Assembly (NCBI GenBank): GCA_019828595.1
Contig: JAHQRK010000024.1
Coordinates: 1 to 64,000, forward strand
Direction: 5' to 3'
From: Aphanomyces cochlioides
Taxonomy: Eukaryota > Oomycota > Saprolegniomycetes > Saprolegniales > Verrucalvaceae
Length of the DNA: 64,000 bases
Below are positions 19,610 through 29,269 of the stretch, in pieces (positions within the stretch are counted from its first letter, which is position 1; every line of letters begins with the position of its first letter). The position numbers and the translations under genes are program-made. The notes beneath the pieces were generated by a model, which saw only the letters and a list, made by a program, of their open reading frames with translations, was not told where the DNA came from and searched no databases.

Positions 19610-21061
19610 ATGAAGGTCGCTGCTACTATCGCTAGCCTCGCGACGGCTCTCGTGGCCTTCTCGGATGCCCAGCAAATCGGCACGTTCACCCCTGAAGTCC
19701 ATCCTGTATTGACGACCCAAAAGTGCACTCTCGCTGGCGGCTGCGTCTCTGAAACCAGCAAAGTCGTGGCTGATGCAAACTACCGCTGGGCCCACAACGT
19801 CGGTGGCTCCACGAGCTGTCAATCTAACGGTCAATGGAACTCCGCAATTTGTCCTGACGCCGCCACATGTGCCAAGAACTGCGCTTTGGAAGGCTACGGC
19901 TATGCTTCTGCTGGTGTGACCACTAGCGGTGGTAAGCTTGACGTCAAGCTCGGAAATCGTTTGTACATCTTGGAAGACGACAACAATTACAAGTACTACA
20001 AGCTATTGAACCAAGAATTCACCTTCGACGTCGATGTCTCCAACGTTCCTTGCGGTGGTAACGCAGCTCTCTACTTTGTCCCCATGGCCCAAGACGGTGC
20101 CAAGACCGGCAACAACCAAGCTGGCGCGACGTATGGCACGGGCTACTGCGATGCTCAGTGCCCCACTGGCGTCAGCTTCATTAATGGCCAAGCTAACTTC
20201 GCCAGTCAAGGCCAATGCTGCGCTGAAATGGATATCTGGGAAGCCAACGAGTTTGCCAACGCCGTCACACCTCACCCTTGCGTCATTGACGGTGTCTATA
20301 CCTGCTCCAACTCGCAGCAATGCAACTCGTGCGACAAGGGTGGTTGTGGTGTCAACCCATGGGCAGCCGGCAACCACACACTGTACGGTCCTGGCTCGTC
20401 TTTTGCAATTGACACCAGCAAGCCATTCACAGTCGTGACCCAATTCATCACGGACGACAACACGGCCAACGGTGACTTGGTTCAAGTCAACCGTTTCTAC
20501 GTCCAAAATGGCAAGAAAGTCCCGAATCCTATTCAAATCACGGAAAGTTATTGCAGCAGTGGCACGAGTGGCTCCAACGGTGGCCTCAAGGCAATGGGTC
20601 GCGCCCTCAAGACCGGTATGACCCTTGCCATCAGTGTCTGGACTGGTGACATGTCGTGGCTCGATGCAGGCTCGAACGGTCCTTGCTCTGCCTCGCCTCC
20701 AACTGTCACGTCGGCTTCGTACAGCATGACCAACATCCGTGTCGGTGACATTGGCTCGACCACGTCCGTCGTGGTTGCTCCTACGACCGCCCCATCGACC
20801 AAGGCCCCCACTGCAGCTCCCACCACGACCAAAGCCACGTCCGTCCCTGCGACCACCTCTTCCCCTGTGACGACCAAAGCCACCTCAGCCCCAGCGACTA
20901 CGAAGGCCACTTCAGCCCCAACCACGGCCAAGCCCTCGGCTGGTGCTGTCGGTGCTTATGGTCAATGCGGTGGCAGCGGCCACTCCGGCGCCACAACTTG
21001 TATCTCTGGCTACACGTGCAAGGCGTATTCGGAATGGTACTCTCAATGCATCCCCAACTAA
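19610..21061 (+). CDS. GH7 cellobiohydrolase with C-terminal CBM1, intact
   Basis: Secreted cellulase that cleaves crystalline cellulose by the retaining mechanism (GH7: reducing-end cellobiohydrolase or endoglucanase). 483 aa without introns. Residues 1-20 are a signal peptide ending SDA, and the GH7 domain spans ~21-395. The catalytic motif is [11 protein letters not shown]: nucleophile Glu206, Asp208, acid/base Glu211. The domain is rich in paired cysteines. A Thr/Ala/Pro linker (~400-447) is followed by CBM1 (~448-483; GQCGG, CISGYTC, SEWYSQC) for cellulose binding. The ATG at 19610 is chosen over the in-frame GTG at 19598 because the signal peptide and promoter spacing fit. It faces the KEOPS and RPAP3 genes downstream. 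Its closest visible relative here is the broken copy at 14869-16355, in inverted orientation. Whether it is an exo- or endo-enzyme cannot be decided without modelling the tunnel loops. Confidence 0.95.
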   Translation: MKVAATIASLATALVAFSDAQQIGTFTPEVHPVLTTQKCTLAGGCVSETSKVVADANYRWAHNVGGSTSCQSNGQWNSAICPDAATCAKNCALEGYGYASAGVTTSGGKLDVKLGNRLYILEDDNNYKYYKLLNQEFTFDVDVSNVPCGGNAALYFVPMAQDGAKTGNNQAGATYGTGYCDAQCPTGVSFINGQANFASQGQCCAEMDIWEANEFANAVTPHPCVIDGVYTCSNSQQCNSCDKGGCGVNPWAAGNHTLYGPGSSFAIDTSKPFTVVTQFITDDNTANGDLVQVNRFYVQNGKKVPNPIQITESYCSSGTSGSNGGLKAMGRALKTGMTLAISVWTGDMSWLDAGSNGPCSASPPTVTSASYSMTNIRVGDIGSTTSVVVAPTTAPSTKAPTAAPTTTKATSVPATTSSPVTTKATSAPATTKATSAPTTAKPSAGAVGAYGQCGGSGHSGATTCISGYTCKAYSEWYSQCIPN

Positions 21062-21666
21062 GCGTCAAGTCATCGTAATGGATGTTTTTCCTGTGTTGCA
21101 TATTCAATCAGTGTTCGCACCTATAGCATCGCCGACGGTGGAGAATTTCTTTATAAACTGGTTGATTGCAGCCAGTCGCGTCGTCTACTGAGCTGTTTGG
21201 TCGATGTATTACTACGACTGACTTCGTCGCCTCACGAGCCTCGTCATTTCGTTCGTGCTGCTTGTCGAATCCATTCGATTTTCCTTGCTTGAGCTTCATG
21301 CGCGCCTGAGCCAGTTCAGCAATTGCAATCTCTTGCTGCAAATTCCAATGGACTGACGTCCAGAGTCCCTGCCGGCGATGACAAACCTAAAAGCTCTTCT
21401 CACTTGAAGCGCAATTTACTGCTTGGAGACGAGAATTTTTTTTTACCCAGACTTTGGCTCCTACGCCTCCTAAAGGAAACAAGAAATGTCATGTGAAAAT
21501 TGGCTTTTGAAATAAAGACACAACCAAAAGAAAATTTAGATACATTTCTATAGTAAATATTAATAAGATAAAACTGGAAACGAGTATTGAATTAGATACA
21601 ACACAACAAGAATGAAAGGTACATGAGAACAAGAAATACAGAAATTATTTGAACCAACCAAGCAAG
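21062..21666. other. Intergenic with possible transposon-gene remnant
   Basis: A minus-strand frame at 21108-21341 (IAIAELAQARMKLKQ...) is Gln/Lys/Glu rich and coiled-coil-like, reminiscent of transposon accessory proteins, but too short to name. Otherwise AT-rich spacer. Confidence 0.3.
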
Positions 21667-22282
21667 ATGGCATTGCGAGCTCAGGAATATGCTCTCTTCG
21701 GAGGAAGGTAGACGGCTGAATGGGTACAGGAGCGCCTTATCACTCACACTAGAACCCTCTACATTGCCTACTACCGAGATGTGAAGAATAGCGCGACGCT
21801 GCGTCAACAGATCTTGTCACAACAAGTCGACGCTGCCTTGATCAATGCTGACATGGTGCGCATTGACTCTCCGCTGGGATATCCATCGCATCTTGTAGAT
21901 TGCCGGCTTGTTCCAACTGCACGTGGCTGCCTCTCGTGCGCTTTTGAGTGCCCAAAGTGACTCCCTCACGACCAACTCGATCCACTCGGAACTCGTCTTC
22001 AATCTCTCTGGTTCGCGCAACGTGACGGATTCCCTTCGGCGGTTCGGCATCAGCAACGAGACTACACAGCTTGTCGTGTGTGCATTTGACGATGTGAGCG
22101 TGTTGGAAAAGCTTGAAGTCGATGGAACACAAGAAGATGTCGACAAGATCGGCGACCATCTCACTGCCGACCAAATCACGGCGCTCAAGAAACTCTACAA
22201 GATCCAAGACACAGAGCTCGAAGTGTCCTCGTTGAGCGATGCCATCGTATGCCGCATTGCAACAAAGAATGTGAACAAATAG
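21667..22282 (+). CDS. CGI121: KEOPS complex subunit Cgi121/TPRKB
   Basis: Predicted as join(21667..21707, 21753..21855, 21899..22282), 175 aa, the usual length for TPRKB. Both introns are tiny (45 and 43 bp), start GTAGAC and GTGCGC, end TAG, and rejoin in phase. Cgi121 is the regulatory subunit of KEOPS (Kae1/Bud32/Pcc1/Cgi121), which makes the t6A modification at tRNA position 37; it binds the Bud32/PRPK kinase. Family signatures in order: RDVKNSATLRQQ, AALINADMIAGLFQLHVAASRAL, IHSELVFNLSGSRNVTDSLRRFGIS, ALKKLYKI and LSDAIVCRIATKNV near the C-terminus. Without the introns only the last exon appears as an open frame. It ends 147 bp before the convergent RPAP3 gene. It is an ordinary conserved gene in a transposon-rich setting. 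Confidence 0.92.
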
Positions 22283-22428
22283 ACGCGTTCCTTCCTCTTT
22301 CACCGAGTCCAAGTACCTCCCTAGATGGAATTCATGGATTGTCATTTTCAAGGCAGCAAGACGTCGGACTGCAGGTAGTAACAAGCAAGCATTGATTGAC
22401 CCCAGCAACTTTCTATCCATTCGTTCAG

Positions 22429-23771
22429 CTAGTTAACGCCAAATGCCGCTTGTATCGCATCGAGATGGGGATACGCCGGTGGTGCTTTCGCTAGGAGCTC
22501 CTTGATCGCAGTCTTGTCGTCAGCCGTGAGGAACATGGACACCATTGTGAACCGCGGCACTCGCGTCAATCCATGGAGGAAGTCCAGGGCAAAGACGACA
22601 TCTTGTGCTTCATCTCGCAGGGTTTCAATCAGCTCCCTGACGAGATCCGCTTCGATCGAGTCTTTGAAGAGCGTCGCAAGGGAATCGACGCGGAGTCGCC
22701 CAAGATACGCTCGTCGAAGCGACAGCATCTCTGAACTGTACTTGAGACTCTTCCACACGCGGACAAACTCGTAGGCGGTCGACGGCGCTTTGTCTGGCAG
22801 TCGGACTTGGATCTTTGGAATCGTCTTTGCAGCGGGACGGCGTGGGGCTTCCTCTGGGGGTGCTGGTTTAGCTGGCTCAGGCGATGGTGGGGCTTCGACG
22901 ACGACTTGAACACGGGTTGTTGGTGCACGTCGGACCGACTGCTTGATGTTTTCACGTGTTTGCTTGATTTGCGTCGCGATCGCTTTAGAAGTTGGATCCA
23001 AATCCATGGCGGCTTCGAGATCTAACAACGCAGCATGATGCTTCCCGAGCGAATTCCGCGCCGTAGCGCGGCGGACGAGTGACTTGACGTGCCCTGAATC
23101 GGCAGCTAGCGCAGCTGTGCAATCGATCTCAGCCTTTCCAAACTGGTTCATCTTGAGATGGGCCATCGCTCGGTTGGACAGTACGACTGGATTGCGAGGG
23201 TTGCAGCTCAAGGAACGAGAGTAACATGACATCGCAGCGGCAAAATCGCCGGCTTTGAAGTGTCGGTTCCCTTCTTCCTTATCCAGGACATCCCGCGGAA
23301 CGCTTGGAGTTGCAGGTGCTGTCTTTGTAGTTCGAGCTGCCGCCACGACTTTCTTGACTGGTCGCTCTGGCTGTGGAATTGACTCCTGAGCTGTTGGTCG
23401 TGGTCGCGCCGGTTCATCGACTTCTTTCAAAGCTGCTTCCTAGAGAAACATCAACTTGAAATCCAAGGAAGGAAACGTACGACGTCAAACGAATCCCATT
23501 TCTTGTATCCCTTGTCGTAGACGTGTTGTGATGGCGCTTTCGTGGATGTCTTGACTGCATTGATTGGGTGTAGAATCGAAACAGAGTCTTGCGAGCCGCG
23601 GACGGTGACCGCCACAGATTTGCGCACGGGCGCCGCCGATCTCTTTGAATCTGCCGATCTCTGGGCTTCTCTCTTGGTCATAGATGACTCCCATGAATTC
23701 AAATCGCTCAGGTAATCCTGCAAATACGACGCATTCTCACGTATTTGTCGCTGGACGAGCAGAGTCTCCAT
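22429..23771 (-). CDS. RPAP3: RPAP3-like TPR co-chaperone
   Basis: Predicted as complement(join(22429..23439, 23481..23771)), 433 aa. The 41-bp intron starts GTACGT and ends CTCTAG, and joins WDSFDV to EAALKEVDEP in phase; that junction matches the KWDxFDVxAAL signature of the RPAP3/SPAG1 group. A TPR block spans residues ~151-252 (KEEGNRHFKAGDFAAAMSCY, NPVVLSNRAMAHLK, AALLDLEAAMDLDP). A disordered Pro/Ala-rich linker follows, then an RPAP3 C-terminal (monad-binding) domain at ~316-420 (STAYEFVRVWKSLKYSSEM...LFKDSIEADLV). RPAP3 recruits HSP90/HSP70 through its TPRs and, with R2TP (RUVBL1/2, PIH1D1), assembles RNA polymerase II, PIKKs and snoRNPs. The ATG at 23771 is the first in frame. It is convergent with CGI121. 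Confidence 0.9.
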
Positions 23772-23944
23772 TGCGCCAAAGCCAAAATGTTCGAAATAAC
23801 GTCTGTTGAAAAGAACTTTCGAAGGAAAAAAGAGCGGCACTCAAGTACAGATCCAAGTCTCTCTAAGCTCACGAGCAGAGATCTTCAGAAGCGCGGTCGC
23901 CGTCAATGATCTCCAGCCGCGTTGAGCTTTTTACGTCGTCAAGT

Positions 23945-24015
23945 CCATGATCATACAAACCCCTTAACCCCGGAGTAAATAAACCCTTGAAAACCCCTGC
24001 ACCCCTCTAACCCAC
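23945..24015. repeat. Degenerate telomere-like C-rich tract
   Basis: Loose units such as AAACCCCTTAACCCC and AAACCCTTGAAAACCCC, just outside the pogo element's left end. No exact tandem structure. Confidence 0.4.
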
Positions 24016-24044
24016 AAGATTGAGAACAGACTGGATTACAATTA

Positions 24045-25499
24045 CAGTCGTCCCTCGATTTTCGCACATGAGTCAGGACATAAATTGATAGAGGTAGACC
24101 ACCTTATAAAGAAAACATGATATTCACTTTAAGAGGTAAATTTCACTGGTTGATTTGAAGCATCGAAAACTGTTCCCAGAGGGTTATTGAGGGAATGATA
24201 CCAGTATGATTCCAACAATTGACGATCGTTGAGGTTGATACCTCACTCCAAGCATCGGTACACCAACGCATGGATGTCAACTGATCAACAGCATAGGGAG
24301 ATTTTCGAACTTTTCCAAGTGAAGACGGATCACCAGCCAGGCAAGCCTCAAGACGCTCCATGGCATAGCGTATCAACTCCCTCTTGTACTTGCTCTTGAA
24401 AGCAGCGATGATTCCAGCATCCATAGGCTGCAATTCGGAGGTAAGATTCGGAGGAAGCATCAGTACCTGAACGTTTGAAAGCGATAGTTTCTGAACATTG
24501 TGCGACGACGCATTGTCCAAAACAAGCAAGATTTGGCGACGATCGGCTCGCATCCTCTCGTCAAGTTCCTGTATCCAGGTACCAAAGAGCTGCAAAGTCA
24601 TCCAAGCTTTCTTGTTCGACTTGTAGTAGAAATTCGTTTGTTCAGCCGTCATGCGTCCAAAGCATCGGGGCTTCTTTGCGCGCCCAATGAAGAAAAGCTT
24701 CAACTTCTCGGTCCCAGCCGCATTGGCAGCAACCGCAACGGTTATACGTTTCATGCTTTTTTTGATACCATTCGACTTGGAACGAGCAATGGAAGTGGAT
24801 GGAGGGTTGTCGTACAGGAGACCGCATTCATCAAGGTTGAATATGTCTTGCTTCATACAGCATAATATAACTTAGAAGCATTTGTCTTCCTTTCGTCACA
24901 TCACTGGGATTCACTGATCCGGATTCTCCATGCAAACGGAAGCAGCGCAAGTTATGTCTTCGCTTGAAGTTTGAGAGCCACCCTTTTGAGAAGACGAGGT
25001 GCTCAGGTGGCAATAAGAGGGCATGAGCGAGAGATTTAGCTTTTTCTTGTATGAGTTGGTCTGTCAAAGCAATGTTGTTTGCCCTGCAGAGTTGAACCCA
25101 TTCAAGCAAAGCTGAATCAAGCTCTATTGACCTTGGGGCCTTTAAATTGAAACGTGAGGCGGCTACATCCTCGTCAATCTGCGCTGACTCCAGTTGTCTG
25201 TCGTCTTTGAGAATTCTGCCAACGTTAGTGCGATGAATTGTGACACCATACTGTTGTTCGACCCATTCTCTGAGCTGTATTTGGCTCAAGTGTACATTTG
25301 CCTTGTGGAATGCGCGAAGTTCTTCCTTTTGCTTCAAGTTCAATCGCTTTGTTGACGATGGCATCTTGAAATGATCGAGTGAAAGTTTGAAATTTCAAAC
25401 ATGATCGGGATTGTCTCTATAATTTTATATTTGCCACAACAATATAAATTTAGACAAGTTACTAGTTTATACCGGTGTGCAAAAATCGAGGGACGACTG
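24045..25499 (-). mobile_element. pogo/Tigger-type transposon with TIRs and TA duplication
   Basis: 1,455 bp. The left end CAGTCGTCCCTCGATTTTCG (24045-24067) is repeated inverted at 25477-25499 with one mismatch in 23 bp. TA flanks both ends (24043-24044, 25500-25501). The CAGn..CCTCG start matches the Tigger/pogo TIR style. Insertion is 8 bp from the stop codon of the GH7 gene at 25508, i.e. in its 3' flank. Confidence 0.9.
24143..25364 (-). pseudogene. pogo-like transposase with a single frameshift
   Basis: From ATG 25364, the first part has a CENP-B/Psq-like helix-turn-helix (QIQLREWVEQQYGVTIHRTN) and a CENP-B second DNA-binding region (FSKGWLSNFKRRHNL). The second part (24856-24143) carries the DDE domain: FNLDECGLLYD, LLVLDNASSHN and ELQPMDAGIIAAFK. 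The two halves overlap in different frames near 24850, where YEA should run directly into DIFNLDE; one extra base (or two missing) explains the break. With that single change it would be a full ~410-aa enzyme, so inactivation is recent, or it is a sequencing error. Confidence 0.8.
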
Positions 25500-25507
25500 T
25501 AACACTT

Positions 25508-26911
25508 TTAGTTGGGGACGCATTGAGAATACCATTGCGAGGAGAACTTGCACGTGTAGCCCGAGACACAAGTGGTTGGGCCAGTGTAGCCGGTACCGTC
25601 GCATTGAGCCCAGGCAGCCGCAGAGCCACCGCCGGACGAAGGCTTGCTGGTGACGGGGGCAGAGCTAGGCTTGGTGATTGGGCCGGTGCTGGGCTTAGTG
25701 GTTGGTGCCGTGGAAGGCTTTTGAGTGGAAGGAGGCGAAGGAGGAGTGACAGCCGAGGTGGTCGTGCCCAAGTCACCGACACGGATGTTGGTCATGCTGT
25801 ACGAGGCCGACGTGACGGTAGGAGGCGAGGCAGGACAAGGACCGTTCGAGCCAGAGTCGAGCCAGGACATGTCGCCAGTCCAGACACTGATGGCCAAAAC
25901 CATGCCTTCCTTGAGAGCATGGCCCATGGCCTTAAGGCCACCGTTCGAGCCGCTGCTGCCACTGCTGCAATAGCCTTCGTTGATTTGAACAGGGTTGCTG
26001 ATCTTCTTGCCGTTTTGGACATAGAAGCGGTTGATGTTGACCAAGTTGCCGTTGGCCGTGTTGTCGTCCGTGATGAATTGGGTCACGACACTAAATGGCT
26101 TGCTAGTATCAACAGTGTAGGACGAGCCAGGGCCGTAGAAGTTCTTGTTGCTCGTGAAAGGGTTGACGCCGCAACCGCCCTTGTCGCACGAGTTGCATTG
26201 CTGCGAGTTGGAGCACGTGTAGACGCCGTTGATCGTGCAAGGGTGAGGAGTCACGGCGTTAGCGTACTTGTTGGCTTCCCAGATGTCCATTTCAGCGCAG
26301 CATTGACCGAGGTTATTAAAGTTGGCTTGGCCGTTGATGAAGCTGACACCTTGTGGGCATTGGGCATCGCAGTAGCCCGTACCGTAGGCAGCACCGGCCT
26401 TGTTGTTTGGCGACTTGGACTTGCCACCATCCTTGGCCATGGGGACAAAGTAGAGAGCTGCGTTGCCACCGCAAGGAACGTTGGAGACATCGACGTCGAA
26501 GGTGAATTCTTGGTTCAATAGCTTGTAGTACTTGTAGTTGTTGTCGTCTTGCAAGATGTACAAACGGTTGCCGAGCTTGACGTCGAGCTTACCACCAGCG
26601 GTGGTCACACCAGCAGAAGCATAGCCGTAGCCTTCGATGGCGCAGTTCTTGGCGCAGGTGGTCGCATCAGGGCAGATCGCCGAGTTCCATTGGCCGTTGT
26701 TTTGGCAGCTCGTGGAGCCACCGACGTTGTGGACCCAGCGGTAGTTGGCATCAGCCACAACCTTGCTGGTTTCAGAGACGCAGCCAGAGCGTGAGCACTT
26801 TTGGGTGGTCAAAGAAGGATGGACTTCAGGCGTTTGGGTGCCAATTTGCTGGGCGTCCGAGAAGGCAAGAAGGGCCGAGGCAAGGCAAGCGATGGTGGAA
26901 GCAATCTTCAT
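25508..26911 (-). CDS. GH7 cellobiohydrolase with C-terminal CBM1, intact
   Basis: 467 aa, no intron, ATG at 26911. Signal peptide (1-20), then a GH7 domain with [11 protein letters not shown] (nucleophile Glu207, Asp209, acid/base Glu212). A Thr/Pro/Lys/Ser linker (~395-430) is shorter than in the copy at 19610. The CBM1 at the C-terminus ([20 protein letters not shown]...SQCVPN) has Asp in place of Gly in the usual QCGG, which may weaken or alter binding. The protein differs from the 19610 copy along its whole length, including a 5-residue KSKSP-type insertion near 165, so the two are old duplicates. A pogo transposon lies immediately downstream of its stop. Predicted role: extracellular cellulose depolymerisation. 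Confidence 0.95.
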   Translation of the reverse strand: MKIASTIACLASALLAFSDAQQIGTQTPEVHPSLTTQKCSRSGCVSETSKVVADANYRWVHNVGGSTSCQNNGQWNSAICPDATTCAKNCAIEGYGYASAGVTTAGGKLDVKLGNRLYILQDDNNYKYYKLLNQEFTFDVDVSNVPCGGNAALYFVPMAKDGGKSKSPNNKAGAAYGTGYCDAQCPQGVSFINGQANFNNLGQCCAEMDIWEANKYANAVTPHPCTINGVYTCSNSQQCNSCDKGGCGVNPFTSNKNFYGPGSSYTVDTSKPFSVVTQFITDDNTANGNLVNINRFYVQNGKKISNPVQINEGYCSSGSSGSNGGLKAMGHALKEGMVLAISVWTGDMSWLDSGSNGPCPASPPTVTSASYSMTNIRVGDLGTTTSAVTPPSPPSTQKPSTAPTTKPSTGPITKPSSAPVTSKPSSGGGSAAAWAQCDGTGYTGPTTCVSGYTCKFSSQWYSQCVPN

Positions 26912-26930
26912 CGCCGGTACGTCTGACGGT

Positions 26931-26952
26931 AGAAATTGGGAAGTGAAAGAGC
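26931..26952 (-). promoter_or_regulatory. Inr+FPR-like core promoter of GH7 gene
   Basis: Minus-strand GCTCTTTCACTTCCCAATTT, a looser Inr match than the other copies but with the same CTTCCCAATTT core, ~20-40 bp before ATG 26911. Confidence 0.5.
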
Positions 26953-27844
26953 AATGTCGTAGACTATACCACCGGTATCAAGCGGGAACATCGACAATTA
27001 CAAGAAGCAGACGACGTGTTGGACGAAGCAGAGGCGAGACGAATCGCCCACCAGGCAATATTGTTGGCTTATTTGTCGGAGGAGGCAAGTCTCATTTCTA
27101 CACAACTGTCGGGGTGGGTGCGATGTTATTCCTGGTCAAGTGATCCAAGCGCAACGTGATGTAATGATAGTTCGATAGAGAGGCCCTCTGGGAAGTAAAG
27201 ACTTGTTTAGCAAACGCAGTTGCTGATAGGTCCTGCGACCATCTGGCTATGCCCAGATTGCTGTTGCCAGTGATGGACAAGTCGATTTCGACGACAGCGA
27301 TCGAGGAATCCCCAAAGGAAACAAGAATCCAGCTCGAGTTTGGCCCAACGGCTACTCAAACACGGACAACAGGGACGTTGGTGTACTTTCGTCGCTTTGA
27401 AACCGCATTGTTACTTTCCGGGACATTCTCATGGAAGAGGTGGACACTTGGTTATTCTGGTCATTCCTGTAAAGACTGTGCTATTAATTACCACAGTTCC
27501 GATCTGGCTCTGTCATCGTTTTCGACACACGACAAAGAAGCTTTGACTTTCCACGAGGAGCCAAGCAGTCCAAGCCTCCAGTTTTTACACGACAATCTGA
27601 ACATTACTGTAACCCCTAAACCCCCAATCTGTCGAAACCTTTTCAACCGGAATTATCCGGATAAATTCCTCCACAGATACTAGTAGTAGTCATCTAGTAC
27701 CTAAGTAGTAGTACTATGTTAGGGGTTTAGGGGTTTACAACTGTGATAACGTTACTGTGGAGTGTCTGAAGACGACGAAGGACATGAGAATCGATGGGAT
27801 TTACGTTACGACAGACTGAACATGTTGGGAGGGCGGTTGGACAT
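26953..27844. other. Intergenic between two GH7 copies
   Basis: No supported gene; a 144-codon + frame (27249-27683) has no recognisable features. Contains the telomere-like inverted tract at 27609-27740. Confidence 0.4.
27609..27740. repeat. Inverted telomere-like tracts flanking TTATCCGGATAA
   Basis: GTAACCCCTAAACCCCC at ~27609-27626 faces its inverse GGGGTTTAGGGGTTTAC at ~27722-27738. Between them lie TTATCCGGATAA (27653-27664) and a TAGTAGTAG-rich stretch. It may be a small mobile unit with telomere-like ends. Confidence 0.5.
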
Positions 27845-29243
27845 TTAGTTGGGGATGCACTGAGAGTACCATTCCGAGTACGACTTGCACGTGTAGCCAG
27901 AGACGCACGTGGTAGGACCAGAGTAGTTGTTACCACCGCATTGGCCCCAAGCACCAACAGAACCAGACGAAGGCTTGGACGTGGTAGGGGCAGACGTGGG
28001 GTTAGAAGTGGGTGAAGATGAGGGATGGCTGGTCGAAGGGGTGTTGGATGGGGTCGACGTGGAAGGAGTGGGGGGGCGGACAACCGAGGTAGTCGAGCCG
28101 ATGTCACCAATATGGATGTTGGTCATGCTGTACGAGGCCGACGTAACAGTTGGAGGGGAGGCAGGGCAAGGACCGTACGAGCCTGCATCCAGCCAAGACA
28201 TCTCACTAGTCCAGACACTGATGGCAAGAGCCATACCGGTCTTGAGGGCACGACCCATACATAGCCTTGAGACCACCGTTGGCAGCGCTGACGGAGTTTT
28301 GATTGCAGTAGCTGTCCGAGTGAGGACTTGGGACGTTCTTGCCGTCTTGGACGAAGAAGCGGTTGACTTGCACCAAGTTGCCGTTGGCTGTGTTGTCGTC
28401 CGTGATGAATTGGGTCACAACAGTGAACGGTCTGCTGGTGTCAATTGCGAAAGAGGAGCCGGGGCCATAGAAAGTGTGGTTGCCAGTACCCCAAGGGTTG
28501 ACGCCGCAGCCGCCCTTGTCGCACGAGCTGCATTCTTGCGGGTTAGAGCACGTGAAGACATTGTCGATCGTGCAAGGGTGAGGGGTGAAAGCGTTGGAGA
28601 ACTTGTTAGCTTCCCAGATATCCATTTCAGCGCATCATTGGCCTTGGTTGGCCAAGTTGGCTTGGCCGTTGATGAAGTTGATGCCGCCAGGGCATTGGGC
28701 ATCGCAGTAGCCCGTACCGTAGGCAGCACCGGCCTTGTTGTTGCCGACCTTGCCACCGTCTTGGGCCATGGGGACAAAGTACAATGCAGCGTTGCCACCG
28801 CAAGGAACGTCGGAGACATCGACGTCAAAGGTGAACTCTTGGTTGAGGAGCTTGTAGTACTTGTACGTGTTGTCGTCTTGCAAGATGTACAAGCGGTTGT
28901 TCAGTTGGACATTCAAGGTGCTGTCGCTGGTGGTCACACCCGAAGAAGCATAGCCGTAGCCTTCCAAAGCGCAGTTCTTGGCGCAAGTGGCGGCATCAGG
29001 GCAGTATTGCTGGTTCCACTGGCCGTTGGATTGGCAGCTCGTGGATCCACCAACGTTGTGGACCCAGCGGTAGTTTGCATCGGCGACAACCTTGCTTTGT
29101 TCAGACGTGCATCCGCCAGTGGCCGTGCACTTTTGAGTCGTCAAGACAGGATGGACTTCAGCCGTTTGGGTGCCGATTTGCTGGGCATCCGAGAAGGCAA
29201 CGAGGGCCAAAGCGAGGCTAGCGATGGTGGCAGCGACCTTCAT
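27845..29243 (-). pseudogene. GH7 cellobiohydrolase-CBM1, nonsense plus frameshift
   Basis: Full-length copy with signal peptide (ATG 29243), GH7 domain, Ser/Thr/Pro linker and a good C-terminal CBM1 ([14 protein letters not shown]...SQCIPN). Two visible lesions. A Cys codon in [10 protein letters not shown] is changed from TGC to TGA (28637-28635), just before the catalytic motif. A frameshift near 28260 separates GGLKAM from [14 protein letters not shown]. Both are small, and the rest of the protein remains well conserved. Inactivation therefore seems recent; stop-codon read-through would not rescue it because of the second lesion. Confidence 0.9.
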
Positions 29244-29252
29244 CTTGAGCGG

Positions 29253-29269
29253 AGATTTGGGAAATGAGC
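29253..29269 (-). promoter_or_regulatory. Oomycete Inr+FPR-like core promoter
   Basis: GCTCATTTCCCAAATCT on the minus strand, nearly identical to the oomycete consensus GCTCATTYYNCAWTTT, starting ~26 bp before ATG 29243. Confidence 0.7.

Noticed and set aside
21842..22420. 192-codon minus-strand ORF over the KEOPS gene
   Set aside because: The + strand spliced product matches Cgi121/TPRKB across its length; the minus frame has no recognisable features.
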